64,000 bases of DNA from CAILZL01 sp963791615 (GTDB taxonomy: Bacteria > Pseudomonadota > Gammaproteobacteria > Steroidobacterales > Steroidobacteraceae), in the NCBI GenBank assembly GCA_963791615.1, contig CAWBTE010000006.1, forward strand, positions 372,001-436,000. Reading direction: 5' to 3'. The notes under the pieces are model-generated. The model made no database searches, was not told where the DNA came from, and saw nothing but the letters and a program-made list of their open reading frames with translations. How positions within the stretch are numbered: the stretch's first letter is position 1; each line of letters starts with the position of its first letter. Shown here one piece after another: positions 8,920 to 18,032 of the stretch. The position numbers were made by a program, and so were the translations under genes.

Positions 8920-10179
8920 ATGACAAACAACTCGACTCAATCGGTACCCAGAAGTCGCTGGTTCGTGCTTGGGCTGCTTACCATCGGCCTGATGATCGCC
9001 TTTGTGGATCGCACCAGCCTGTCGTCGGCGCTGGCGGACAAGAACTTCATTGCTCATTTTGCGCTCACCAGCGTCGATCGCGGCTGGCTGAATTCAGCAT
9101 TCTTCTGGTCCTATGGACTGGTGCAAATGCCCATGGGCTACATCGTGGATCGTTACGGCGTGAAGTGGCCTTATACAATCTGTTTCCTGCTGTGGTGCAT
9201 CGCTACCGCGGTCACCGGCGCGATCACGGCGCTGACGGCGCTGCTCATCATGCGCCTGATCGTCGGCGCCACCGAGGCCATCGTCATGCCGGCCAGCTAT
9301 CGCTGGATCGGCAACAACTTCGACGAGGCCCACAAAGGGCTTGCAGTAGGGCTCTTTGCGATGGGCGGCAAGATCGGCCCCGCCATCGGTGCGCCAATCG
9401 CCGCGTGGCTCATCGTCAACCACTCCTGGCAGCTCATGTTTATCGCCACTGGCCTGGTGGGGCTGGTGTGGCTGGTGCCGTGGCTGACCATGACCAAGAA
9501 CGATTTGCCTACCAAGGCGGAACTGGCGGCCTCGCAGAAAAAAGCCTCTTCGGTCACCTTCGGCAGCATCATTTCCAGCCCGGTCATCTGGGGCGCGATG
9601 ATCAACAACTTCTGCTACGGCTATTTCACCTTCTACTGCATGACGTGGATGCCCGCCTACCTGGTCGAGCAACGCGGACTGTCCCTCGAATCCTCCGGGC
9701 TCTACACCTTCTTCAGCTTCATGGGCATCGCCATCATGGCAACGCTCGCTGGCTGGGCGGCAGACCGGATCATTGCCACTGGGCGCGACCCTGTGTTTGT
9801 GCGCAAGTGCTTCATCGTCGCGGGCTTTATTGGCGGATGCACCGTGCTACTGGGTGCGTACGCCGAAACGCTGCAGGCAGCGCTGTTCTGGAACGTGCTG
9901 TCGTTGTCGCTACTTGGCCTGACCACCGCGAACAACCTGGCACTATGCAAGCTGACCTTGATTCCCAAGCAGGTGATCGGCCTGGCCACAGGCGTACAAC
10001 AAGTAGCCACCAGCCTCGCGGGCGGCGTATCTGCCGCCCTGTCGGGATGGCTGCTGCACATCAGCGGCAGCTACGACCTGCCCATGATGGTGATCTTTGG
10101 CTTCTTGCTGGTCGGCGCAACGAACACCATCATCCTGTTGCGACCCAAGTGGTCACCCAAGGTGAAGGAAGTCACCTGA
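8920..10179 (+). CDS. MFS transporter, anion:cation symporter type
   Basis: The 419-residue protein has about twelve hydrophobic segments and an MFS signature after helix 2 (GYIVDRYGVKWP). The N-terminus includes VDRTSLSSALADK, similar to the ACS family (hexuronate, galactonate and aromatic-acid permeases). It lies 119 bases downstream of the dioxygenase on the same strand, so uptake of the ring-cleavage substrate or a related acid is the simplest idea. The ribosome site is weak. The gene ends shortly before a hairpin shared with the convergent LysR gene. Confidence 0.87.
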   Translation: MTNNSTQSVPRSRWFVLGLLTIGLMIAFVDRTSLSSALADKNFIAHFALTSVDRGWLNSAFFWSYGLVQMPMGYIVDRYGVKWPYTICFLLWCIATAVTGAITALTALLIMRLIVGATEAIVMPASYRWIGNNFDEAHKGLAVGLFAMGGKIGPAIGAPIAAWLIVNHSWQLMFIATGLVGLVWLVPWLTMTKNDLPTKAELAASQKKASSVTFGSIISSPVIWGAMINNFCYGYFTFYCMTWMPAYLVEQRGLSLESSGLYTFFSFMGIAIMATLAGWAADRIIATGRDPVFVRKCFIVAGFIGGCTVLLGAYAETLQAALFWNVLSLSLLGLTTANNLALCKLTLIPKQVIGLATGVQQVATSLAGGVSAALSGWLLHISGSYDLPMMVIFGFLLVGATNTIILLRPKWSPKVKEVT

Positions 10180-10202
10180 CCCGATGAACTGTGAGTCAAA
10201 AT

Positions 10203-10228
10203 GTACTGGCGAAAACTTTCGCCAGTAC
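10203..10228. terminator. Bidirectional hairpin between convergent genes
   Basis: A 12-base arm GTACTGGCGAAA is followed after two bases by its exact reverse complement. The outer GTACTGGCG/CGCCAGTAC part forms the stem and the A/T-rich centre the loop. It lies between the MFS stop and the LysR stop, as expected for a terminator used from both sides. Confidence 0.65.
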
Positions 10229-10237
10229 GCTATCTCA

Positions 10238-11527
10238 TCAAGATGTAATGACAGGCCGCTTGCCCTTTTGCGAACTTGCCGTTTCGCCTGTGCGCTGCAA
10301 CGCTTTAGTCGGCATCAACGACCCGACGATCCGCTTTGTAACCAGATCGATGAAATTCGCCTGAAGCTGGGTAGGTAGCCAGTTTTCACGCGTCGTGAGC
10401 CCCATGGAAGGCACCGGCTCGATCGCCCCGAACGGCACCGCAGTCAGTGCATCCTCTTCGTACATCAGCTCATACGAGGTGAGTAACGTAAGACGATCAC
10501 TCTGCGTCAGCAGCAGTCGAATGGTTGGCAGCGAGCAAGTTGCAATGCGTGCTTTCGGATGCCGCTGCCCGGCAAAAAGTTTTTCAAAGCGGATGCGTCG
10601 GGTGGCTCCCGGCGTGCCGATGATCCAGTCGTAGTCGGCCAGCTCGTCGAGCGTCACCTCGGTTTTCTGGGCAAGCGGGTGTCCATGCCGCGCCACCACT
10701 GCATAGGGCGTCTCAGCGAGCGCCTGATGAACCAGATCAGCTGGCACGCAATCCCTGAGCAAACCAATCACCACATCGACGTCGCCGGTGCGCAGATATC
10801 TGAGCATATCTTCAGCATTGCCGTTCAGGATGCGTACGTTGGCGTTCGGATAATTCGAAACAAACTCATTGATGACCGAAGCCAGCATCACGCTTCCCGC
10901 CAGCAGCAACGCGCCAATCACGATCTCGCCACCAATGTTGCCCCGGGCAGCCTCTACTTCATCGATGCCCCACTCGACCTCGCGCAACGCCAGTTTTATT
11001 TTGCGTGCGAATTCAGCGGCAGCCGGAGTCGCCATGATTCCGGTAGCCGTTTGCATGTAAAGCGGTGTACGCAGGGTTCGTTCCAGATCACGAGCGGCCC
11101 GTTGCAGGGATGTTTGCGACACACCCAGCGCCCGCGCCGCCTGTGCAAACGAACCATTTTCAACGATGGAAATCAGGCTGCGGACTTGTGACTTTGAAAT
11201 GCGGCCAGCGATGCGTGACACCGGGATAGGCCCACTGGGAACACCGAGTTCCACCAGCGCCTGCTCGAATTGAGCAAACAGTCGCCGGGTGCGGCGATGA
11301 AAGATGACGCCGAATTCGTTGAGGTAAGTACCGCTGGCGCGACGTTCCAGCAACATCACGCCCATCTGTTCTTCAAGCTTCGCGATGGCCTGAGTGACGG
11401 CAGGCTGGGAGAGATGGCATTCATCCGACGCGCGTCGCACGCCATTCAGGTGCGCCACGCTGTCGAACACCTTGAGATGCCGGATGCTGGTGGAAAACTC
11501 GCGTCTTTCCAACTTTGAGTCAGTCAT
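10238..11527 (-). CDS. LysR-type regulator with two tandem HTH domains
   Basis: This protein is about 429 residues, over 100 longer than a usual LysR regulator. It carries two LysR-type winged helix-turn-helix units: the first around residues 14-75 (RHLKVFDSVAHLNGVRRAS, then LSQPAVTQAIAKLEEQMG), the second around 112-173 (VRSLISIVENGSFAQAARA, then VSQTSLQRAARDLER). A normal effector-binding domain follows (VIGALLLAGSVMLASVINEF onwards, GDVDVVIGLL). The start at 11527 follows GGGGGATTGGAA. It lies downstream of and co-directional with the aromatic operon, so it is the likely regulator of that operon, sensing an aromatic acid. Confidence 0.88.
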   Translation of the reverse strand: MTDSKLERREFSTSIRHLKVFDSVAHLNGVRRASDECHLSQPAVTQAIAKLEEQMGVMLLERRASGTYLNEFGVIFHRRTRRLFAQFEQALVELGVPSGPIPVSRIAGRISKSQVRSLISIVENGSFAQAARALGVSQTSLQRAARDLERTLRTPLYMQTATGIMATPAAAEFARKIKLALREVEWGIDEVEAARGNIGGEIVIGALLLAGSVMLASVINEFVSNYPNANVRILNGNAEDMLRYLRTGDVDVVIGLLRDCVPADLVHQALAETPYAVVARHGHPLAQKTEVTLDELADYDWIIGTPGATRRIRFEKLFAGQRHPKARIATCSLPTIRLLLTQSDRLTLLTSYELMYEEDALTAVPFGAIEPVPSMGLTTRENWLPTQLQANFIDLVTKRIVGSLMPTKALQRTGETASSQKGKRPVITS

Positions 11528-11756
11528 TTCCAATCCCCCGCTCAACATGGGCAGCAGGTCCGATGCCTTCCTCTGACTGGATGGGACATGCCGAAAAAAT
11601 TGCCTGGCTGAGGGCTAATTACCTAACCCTTACCCCCTCCCTGGATGCGGCCGACGACCCCCCGTTTCCGCAGTTCAACTCAGACTTAATCATCCTTATG
11701 ACCGGCCCTGTATACCGCTTGGCACACAGGGCGTCAATTCGGGACAGCGAAACGGC

Positions 11757-13445
11757 TTACCCCTTAAGCCTGAACGCCGGTGTCAACTGCAGGGGATCGA
11801 TGCGCAATTCGAGCACGGCCGGCCGGCCGGCGGCGGCGGCTCGCCGGTAAGCGTCCGGGAAGCCGTCCGTGGTTTCTACCCTCTCCGCGAACGCACCGAA
11901 GCTCTGCGCAAAGGCAACGAAATCCGGATTCACGATATCGGTTGCGATCACACGACCCGGAAAACGTTTTTCCTGGTGAGTGCGAATAGTGCCGTAAATG
12001 CCGTTGTTAACTACGATGATGATGAGGTTGGCGCGGTGCTGTACCGCGGTGCCTATCTCCTGCGGATACATCAGGAAACAACCGTCCCCGGCAAATGCAA
12101 CGACTTCCCGCTCGGGAAAACGGAGTTTGGCGGCAATGGCGGCAGGCACGCCGTAGCCCATCGCCCCGCTGGTGGGCGCCAACTCAGTGCGCAGCTGGCG
12201 ATAGCGGAAATAGCGGTGCAACCAGACCGTGTAATTACCCGCGCCATTCGCAATCAATGCGTCGTCCTTGAGATGGTCGCTCAACCAACCGACTACAAAC
12301 GCCATGTCCACATACTTGGCCGACGTTGGTGCGGGCGTGCTGAATTTGACATACGCCTCGCGCGCTTCCCGAACCCAGGCGGCACGCTTGTCCTTGCCGG
12401 CTACGTTCACAGTAGACAAGGCATTGGCGAAGTCAGACAGACCACAGGCAATCGCCAGTTCGGGTTGATACACACGACCCAGTTCGTTGGGATCCGGATG
12501 CACATGAATCAGCTTCTGATTGGGAACGGTCGGCGTCAACAGCGTGTAGCCATTGGTGGTGTTTTCGCCGAGACGTGAACCGATGGACACCACCAGATCC
12601 GCCGTCTTCAGACGTTCGGCAAGGCTGGGGTCGACGCCCAGACCAAGGTGACCGCAGTAATTCTCGTGGCGATTGTCGACCAGATCCTGACGACGGAAGC
12701 TCGCAACCAGCGGCAGAGTATTTCTCTGCGCAAACTCCACCAGGTTCTTGCAACTTGTCTGATCCCAGCCGCTGCCGCCCACGACCAGCAGCGGCCGTGA
12801 CGCAGCACCCAGCATGGTTGCCAATGTCTCAATATCTGCAGCACGTGGCGCAGCGCCTGCCGAAGGTATGAGCTCCGCGTAGGTTGGCGCTGCGATAACT
12901 TCGGACAGCATATCCTCCGGCAACGACAGCACGACCGGCCCTTGCCGACCCGACATCGCTACCCGGTACGCGCGTGCGATGTACTCGGGAATACGGGAAG
13001 CGTCATCGATTTCAGATGCCCACTTGGCCAGTGGTGCAAACATGGCGCGGTAATCGACTTCCTGGAAACCTTCGCGATCGCGCGCATCGCGAGCGACCTG
13101 ACCGATGAACAGGATCATCGGTGTGGAATCCTGGAATGCCGTGTGCACACCAATTGATGCATGGGTAGCGCCGGGACCACGGGTCACCATACAGATGCCG
13201 GGCCTGCCGGTAATCTTGCCGTCTGCTTCCGCCATGTTGGCGGCGGCGCCTTCATGGCGTGCGCTGACCACCGCGATTTCAGGAGCATCGTGCAATGCAT
13301 CCAGCACCGGCAGATAGCTTTCACCCGGCACGCAATAAATGCGAGTTACGCCCTGACGGCGCAACGCCTCAACCAGAATCTGGCCACCGGTGAATTTCTG
13401 CACGGCTGCGTTATTTTGCTGATCCATTGTTTTCCCGTCAGACAT
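11757..13445 (-). CDS. Thiamine-diphosphate enzyme, acetolactate synthase-like
   Basis: The 562-residue protein has the three-domain layout of ThDP decarboxylases/synthases. The N-terminal PYR domain contains the activating Glu in SARHEGAAANMAEADG, the middle domain includes PLLVVGGSGW, and the C-terminal PP domain has the cofactor motif from GDGCFLMYP to VVNNGIYG. It resembles large acetolactate synthase subunits, but no small regulatory subunit is present and the setting is catabolic. Decarboxylation of a 2-oxo acid or carboligation is likely; the substrate is unknown. The first ATG overlaps the stop of the Pht5-like gene by eight bases. An ATG six codons on, after GGGAAAACA, is an alternative start at 13427. 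Confidence 0.82.
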   Translation of the reverse strand: MSDGKTMDQQNNAAVQKFTGGQILVEALRRQGVTRIYCVPGESYLPVLDALHDAPEIAVVSARHEGAAANMAEADGKITGRPGICMVTRGPGATHASIGVHTAFQDSTPMILFIGQVARDARDREGFQEVDYRAMFAPLAKWASEIDDASRIPEYIARAYRVAMSGRQGPVVLSLPEDMLSEVIAAPTYAELIPSAGAAPRAADIETLATMLGAASRPLLVVGGSGWDQTSCKNLVEFAQRNTLPLVASFRRQDLVDNRHENYCGHLGLGVDPSLAERLKTADLVVSIGSRLGENTTNGYTLLTPTVPNQKLIHVHPDPNELGRVYQPELAIACGLSDFANALSTVNVAGKDKRAAWVREAREAYVKFSTPAPTSAKYVDMAFVVGWLSDHLKDDALIANGAGNYTVWLHRYFRYRQLRTELAPTSGAMGYGVPAAIAAKLRFPEREVVAFAGDGCFLMYPQEIGTAVQHRANLIIIVVNNGIYGTIRTHQEKRFPGRVIATDIVNPDFVAFAQSFGAFAERVETTDGFPDAYRRAAAAGRPAVLELRIDPLQLTPAFRLKG

Positions 13446-14331
13446 TGAGTGATGCAGTCACATCGTCGAACAGCTCTTCAAGCTTGAGACGACGCGGAAT
13501 GATCTTCTGTTCAAAAGCCCATTGAATGGCCATGTCGATGCCCTTGCGATTGGCTTCATAACCCATCGGTGGCAGGTCTTTCAACGCCTCCGGCGGCGCC
13601 AGATTGCGGGCCTCGACCAGCATGCGGAAAATTTCGCGCGCTATCTCAGGATTTTTCTTGTGGATGTCTTCATGGATTACGAATAGATGATTGATCGGCA
13701 CCACACCTTCACGTTCGAACCATTTCTTCGCCGCGTTGTGCGGATCCGGCACCAGCGTGCGCACGCGCGGATCCTTGGGCAGATCGTTGCCCATCAGAGA
13801 TGCAACCACCTCGCCTTTGAGCATCATCTCGCCGATATCGCTGCCCGGCGGTAAACGACGGCAGTTTGGTGGGTCTTTAAGCTCGCTCAAGTGGCCTTCA
13901 TCCACGGTCAGATAAGTGACCTTGTCGAGATCAACGCCATATTCGTGCTGCAGCACACCGCGAATCCACAAGCCAGTGGTCTGTGCGTAGGTACGCACGC
14001 CCACTTCCTTGCCTTCAATATCCTTCGGTTTGATTTCGCCGAATTCGCTGTTGTAGCCGGCGCAGTGATGCTGGAAGCGGCCATGCACGGGCGCAGGAAT
14101 CATCACCCACGGCTTGCCCAGGCACTTGGCCTGCAAGTACGTGACGATGGCCAGTTCACTGGCGTCGTACTTGTTGTTGCGCAACAGATCCTTGAAGCCA
14201 GCGTGTGCGGTTTTTGGACCACAACAGTCCAGCGTCACGACGGGCGAACTGACACGACCATCCTTGATGGCCATAGTGACAGGATAGTCTTGAAGATTGG
14301 TGCGTAGCTTGAGTGCTTCCATCTGGAGCAT
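13438..14331 (-). CDS. 4,5-dihydroxyphthalate decarboxylase-like / binding-protein-fold protein
   Basis: From ATG 14331 the protein is about 297 residues and has no signal peptide. It shares the pattern of Pht5-type proteins: GKEVGVRTYAQTTGLWIRG, a VDEGH segment, then PHNAAKKWFEREGVVPINH. It is clearly related to the product at 19536. The family has the periplasmic-binding-protein type-2 fold, and members are annotated either as dihydroxyphthalate decarboxylases or as ABC binding proteins. It lies 43 bases after the ABC permease, so either role is possible, although the missing leader argues for a cytosolic enzyme. The start is uncertain: an upstream frame reaches 14403 and an ATG at 14322 is also possible. 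Confidence 0.75.
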   Translation of the reverse strand: MLQMEALKLRTNLQDYPVTMAIKDGRVSSPVVTLDCCGPKTAHAGFKDLLRNNKYDASELAIVTYLQAKCLGKPWVMIPAPVHGRFQHHCAGYNSEFGEIKPKDIEGKEVGVRTYAQTTGLWIRGVLQHEYGVDLDKVTYLTVDEGHLSELKDPPNCRRLPPGSDIGEMMLKGEVVASLMGNDLPKDPRVRTLVPDPHNAAKKWFEREGVVPINHLFVIHEDIHKKNPEIAREIFRMLVEARNLAPPEALKDLPPMGYEANRKGIDMAIQWAFEQKIIPRRLKLEELFDDVTASLNV

Positions 14332-14374
14332 CGCCTCTGTTGTTTGTTGATAATGATTTGACGCAATCGCGTCC

Positions 14375-15220
14375 TTACTCGTCTGTCCCACGCCACGGCG
14401 CAAACATCTCTTCGAGCTTGCGCACTATCGATGTCAGCGTGATGCCGAGGAACATGAGAATGAAGATCGGCACGAACATGGAAGCCGTGTCGTACTGGTT
14501 GCCATATTTGACGATCAGCGCGCCCAGCCCCGTGATGGCGGTAAAAAATTCTGCTGCGACCATGCCGATAATCGAGCGACCGATGCCCAGACGCAGACCG
14601 GTCATGATGTACGGCAACACCGCTGGCAGAATGATCTTCATGAATACCTGACGCTCGTTGGCGGCAAACGCGTTACCCACGTCGATCAGCGCGCTCGGCA
14701 CATTACGCACGCCCGAGGCCGTGTTAATGAGCACGGGGAACACCGCAAGAATCGTCACAATGAACAGCTTGGCGCCATCGCCCAGGCCGAACCACAGGAT
14801 CACCAGCGGAATGATCGCAATCAGCGGTGTGGCGTACAGTGCATTCACGATCCAGTCGGTTGCAGCATCCACATATCGATAGCGGCCGATGGCCAGGCCG
14901 ATCGTGATACCGATGGTAGAGGCCAGAGTAAAGCCCACTACCAGTGTCCACAAGCTGCTCTTGAGCGCTTCAAACAGCTCGCCATTCGCTACCAGTACCG
15001 CACCCGCCTTGATGATGGCGAGTGGATAGGACATGAACAGTGGATTGACCTGGCGACCGAATATTTCCCAGGCGCCGATAACGCACACGATCGATATCAG
15101 TCTGACAATCCAGACCTTGCTGCGTGAACGCGGTGGTGGCGTCAAATCCTCAACAACCGCCTCGGCGGATTCGCCTGCCCCCGTCTTCCTGACTTCGGTA
15201 GCCTGGGTTACGCCCGTCAT
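14375..15220 (-). CDS. ABC transporter permease, SsuC/TauC type
   Basis: This is an inner-membrane permease of the binding-protein-dependent type, with about six hydrophobic segments and the ATPase-contact EAA-like loop around NAFAANERQVFMKIILPAVLP. The frame extends to 15256, but the ATG at 15220 overlaps the ATPase TGA as ATGA and gives a normal length of about 281 residues, so I use that. The family moves sulfonates, nitrate, taurine, or aromatic acids such as phthalate. It is in the middle of the operon between the ATPase and a Pht5-like gene. Confidence 0.88.
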   Translation of the reverse strand: MTGVTQATEVRKTGAGESAEAVVEDLTPPPRSRSKVWIVRLISIVCVIGAWEIFGRQVNPLFMSYPLAIIKAGAVLVANGELFEALKSSLWTLVVGFTLASTIGITIGLAIGRYRYVDAATDWIVNALYATPLIAIIPLVILWFGLGDGAKLFIVTILAVFPVLINTASGVRNVPSALIDVGNAFAANERQVFMKIILPAVLPYIMTGLRLGIGRSIIGMVAAEFFTAITGLGALIVKYGNQYDTASMFVPIFILMFLGITLTSIVRKLEEMFAPWRGTDE

Positions 15221-16032
15221 GCTGCCACCTGAGTTGAAGTACGAATTAGCGTCCACATTTCACGGCGGATTTCCTGGAACACGGGATCTATACGCAGTTC
15301 CGCCAGCTCCGGCCGGGGATGCTTGAAAGGTACCTCGATAATTTTTTTGACACGCCCCGGTTTGGCAGCCAGCACCACGACGCGGTCGCTGAGATAAATG
15401 GCTTCGTCGAGATCGTGGGTCACAAACAGGGTCGTTTTTGCAGTTTTCTCGTGAATACGCATCAGCTCCACCTGCAGCACTTCGCGGGTTTGCGCATCCA
15501 GCGCGCTGAACGGTTCATCCATCAGCAAAATGGCCGGATTGATCGCCAGCGCACGGGCCAGACCGATACGTTGCTGCATGCCGCCTGATAACTCATGGGG
15601 ATACTGCTCTGCCGCATGTGCGAGTCCAACCAGCTCAAGCAGCTCCGTTGACCGCGTTTGGCGATCAGCCTTGGACAAACCCTGCAGCTCCAGACCGAAC
15701 TCGACGTTCTGTCGGGCGGTGCGCCATGGCAGCAACGTAGCCTGCTGGAACACGAAGCCGCGATCACGACCAGGCGCCGTGACCGGCACATCGTCCACCA
15801 GAATGGATCCAGCATCGAGACGAATCAGTCCCTGGACAATGCGCAGCAGCGTCGTCTTGCCACAGCCGCTCTCGCCGATGAGTGACACGATCTCGCCCTG
15901 ACGCACATCAAAACTGATACCTCCCAGTACCTGCAGCAGCCGTTCCTTGTCGTCTTTTTCACCAAGACTGGGGCGCAGACGAAACGCCTTCTGGACGTTT
16001 CGGACGCTCAACTTGATGGAATCGCTTGCCAT
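15217..16032 (-). CDS. ABC transporter ATP-binding protein, SsuB/TauB type
   Basis: The 271-residue nucleotide-binding subunit has all expected motifs in order: Walker A GESGCGKTT near residue 54, a Q-loop FQQATLLPW, signature LSGGMQQRIGLARAL, Walker B ILLMDEPFSALD and the switch His in FVTHDLDEA. Similarity is closest to the SsuB/TauB group. It pairs with the permease by a four-base overlap and follows the amidohydrolase gene by about 26 bases, so all are probably one transcript. It powers import of a small anion, most likely an aromatic carboxylate given the operon. Confidence 0.92.
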   Translation of the reverse strand: MASDSIKLSVRNVQKAFRLRPSLGEKDDKERLLQVLGGISFDVRQGEIVSLIGESGCGKTTLLRIVQGLIRLDAGSILVDDVPVTAPGRDRGFVFQQATLLPWRTARQNVEFGLELQGLSKADRQTRSTELLELVGLAHAAEQYPHELSGGMQQRIGLARALAINPAILLMDEPFSALDAQTREVLQVELMRIHEKTAKTTLFVTHDLDEAIYLSDRVVVLAAKPGRVKKIIEVPFKHPRPELAELRIDPVFQEIRREMWTLIRTSTQVAA

Positions 16033-16058
16033 GAGCCAGTCTCGCTAAATCCGGCGTA

Positions 16059-16910
16059 TCAAGCCAGTGACGAATACAGACGTTGCGCCGTCTTGCCGAA
16101 AATCCAGGCCTGATCTTCGGCGGACAAGCAGGCCAGTCCGGCGCGCGCCTCGGCGAAGATTTCGGTGAGCGTGCCGGGCGAGGTCGGGAAGTTCGAGCCC
16201 CAGGCCAGACGATTGGCGCCAAAAGCCGCAACCACTTTGGGGAAGAAGGTTTCGGCGCTGGCCTTGCCCTTCTTCACGTCGCCAAAGATGCGCGGTGTCA
16301 GCTTGTGGTAGATGTTGGGCAAATCCGCCAGCTGGAACAGGCTCTCGGCATTGGCATAGGGAGGGCCATCGAGCACGTCCGGACGAGCAAGGTGATCGAG
16401 GATGATGTTCACCTTGGCAAACCGCTTGGCCAGATCCCTCACCTGCGGCAAGCCAATGGGGCCGGTCTGGATACACATCGGGATGCCCAGCTCGCCCAGC
16501 AGTTCCCACGCCGGATAAGCGGCGGGATTTTCCAGCTCGGTGGGATCGAAGTCCTTGGTCGAACCGCCGGTGAAAATGCGCAGACCCTTCAGGCCCTTGC
16601 CCACCCATTCCTTGATCACGTTCACCGCATCGGGCGAGGCCACATCCACCGAACCCACTGCGATCAGCCGATCAGGATAGGCGTTGCAACCATCCACGAC
16701 ATAGGAATTGTCGAAGCCATAGGTGGTGGAGGAATGAACCACGGCGGCCTTGTGCACGCCCGCCACGTCCATCGCTGCGATCAGCGCTGCAACGGTGTTG
16801 GGCCGTTCCTGCGACCAGTCCGAACGCTTGCCGAACAAGGGCGCGGGCGGATAGCGGGTCTCGTTGTCCGAGATGATGTGCGGATGAATATCAATAATCT
16901 GGCTTGCCAT
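16059..16910 (-). CDS. Amidohydrolase-2 family metal-dependent hydrolase
   Basis: The 283-residue TIM-barrel hydrolase (PF04909 type) carries DIHPHI at the N-terminus for metal binding, NIILDHLARPD in the middle and LAWGSNFP near the C-terminus. Size and motifs resemble 2-pyrone-4,6-dicarboxylate lactonase (LigI) and related lactonases, which would fit a ring-cleavage pathway, but similarity by eye is not decisive. The frame opens at GTG 16919; ATG 16910, nine bases after GAGGTG, is the better start. It lies between the HpcH aldolase and ABC ATPase genes. It probably hydrolyses a lactone or decarboxylates a pathway intermediate in the cytosol. Confidence 0.8.
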   Translation of the reverse strand: MASQIIDIHPHIISDNETRYPPAPLFGKRSDWSQERPNTVAALIAAMDVAGVHKAAVVHSSTTYGFDNSYVVDGCNAYPDRLIAVGSVDVASPDAVNVIKEWVGKGLKGLRIFTGGSTKDFDPTELENPAAYPAWELLGELGIPMCIQTGPIGLPQVRDLAKRFAKVNIILDHLARPDVLDGPPYANAESLFQLADLPNIYHKLTPRIFGDVKKGKASAETFFPKVVAAFGANRLAWGSNFPTSPGTLTEIFAEARAGLACLSAEDQAWIFGKTAQRLYSSLA

Positions 16911-17076
16911 AAGTGTCACACCTCGAAATTGTTTGAATCTTGCCGCATCGCCGGTATCCGATAGCCATCAGGGATGGGCTTTCCACTACCAGCGATTCGC
17001 TGAACCATAAAGACGCTCACCGGTCATCAACATCAGCTCACAGCGGCAACCACTCCGGATGACCGCTGCACCTCAA

Positions 17077-17943
17077 TCACTTGAGGCCGCTGAGCTCACG
17101 CGCCTTTTCGATGGCCGTGTAGGTCTTGACCGGCATGGACATGAGGAACGTGTAGCCCTGCTCAAGCACGGCTTCCACATTCTTGGTGGTCACGTGTGGA
17201 TGGCCCACACGCACTTTGTGCTTCTTGCAGGTGTCCACAATCTGCGCCATGGCTGCCTTGACTTCAGGATGCTCATACTGGCGTGGTACGCCCAGCTCCT
17301 GACTCAGATCGCCTTCACCGATCAACACGCAGCCAATGCCCGGAACATTGCCAAGGATATCATCCAGATTCTGAATACCCAGCACGTCTTCAATCATCAG
17401 GAACACCAGAACTTCGCCCTTCGGATTGAGCGGCCAGACGTCCGCCTTGGCGTAGTACTCCTGCTGGGTCAGCCCCCAGTAACGCGAGCATGAATGCGGA
17501 CCATCACCACGCTGTCCTTCCGGCTGAAAATAAGGCGCGGTCTTCGGACGAGGGTAACGACAAGCTGCTACTGCGCTGTAGGCCTGCTCAACGGTACTGA
17601 CATGCGGCCAGATAATGCCGTAAACGCCGCGATCCAGTGCCTGCTTGGCGAGCCACTCATTCTTCTCGGCGCCATTGGATGGGATGCGCACGATAGGTGT
17701 GATCCTGGGCGCGAGCGAACCCATTTCGTGTATCTGTCGACGATTGAGCAGGTACTGCAGCGAATCCTGCAATTTATCGGCATCCCAGGAATTGTGCTCC
17801 ATCTCGAACACGGCGCAGTCGTACGCCGTTGCTGTGCTGAACTCGATGGCGGATTGACGCTCGGGATGAACAAAGGAAGCAAAGCAGGGACGCCCCTGTT
17901 CCCAGGCGCGGATGATGCCGTTAAGGCGTGGGAGTTCTGACAC
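17077..17943 (-). CDS. HpcH/HpaI-family aldolase
   Basis: This class II aldolase of the HpcH/HpaI/citrate-lyase-beta fold shows DCAVFEMEHNSWD (metal and base region), a central IIWPHVSTVEQA, VFLMIEDVLGIQN with the metal-ligand Glu, and IGEGDLSQELG with the metal-ligand Asp. The family cleaves 4-hydroxy-2-oxo acids to pyruvate plus an aldehyde or oxo acid. In 4,5-cleavage pathways the CHA aldolase step is usually done by an RraA-type enzyme, so this gene may supply an alternative aldol step here. The start is taken as GTG 17943, five bases after AGGAG; another GTG lies two codons upstream. Confidence 0.85.
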   Translation of the reverse strand: MSELPRLNGIIRAWEQGRPCFASFVHPERQSAIEFSTATAYDCAVFEMEHNSWDADKLQDSLQYLLNRRQIHEMGSLAPRITPIVRIPSNGAEKNEWLAKQALDRGVYGIIWPHVSTVEQAYSAVAACRYPRPKTAPYFQPEGQRGDGPHSCSRYWGLTQQEYYAKADVWPLNPKGEVLVFLMIEDVLGIQNLDDILGNVPGIGCVLIGEGDLSQELGVPRQYEHPEVKAAMAQIVDTCKKHKVRVGHPHVTTKNVEAVLEQGYTFLMSMPVKTYTAIEKARELSGLK

Positions 17944-18032
17944 AAACACTCCTGAAGATTTACTCGGAAAAATTCAGCAATCGGCAAAGTGTGGCAACGG
18001 AATGTCACCACACTCAATGCAGCAAAAGCTGC

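Noticed and set aside
16045..16608. Second minus-strand frame of 187 codons within the amidohydrolase gene
   Set aside because: Low-complexity, Arg/Gly-rich translation overlapping a clear TIM-barrel gene in another frame.
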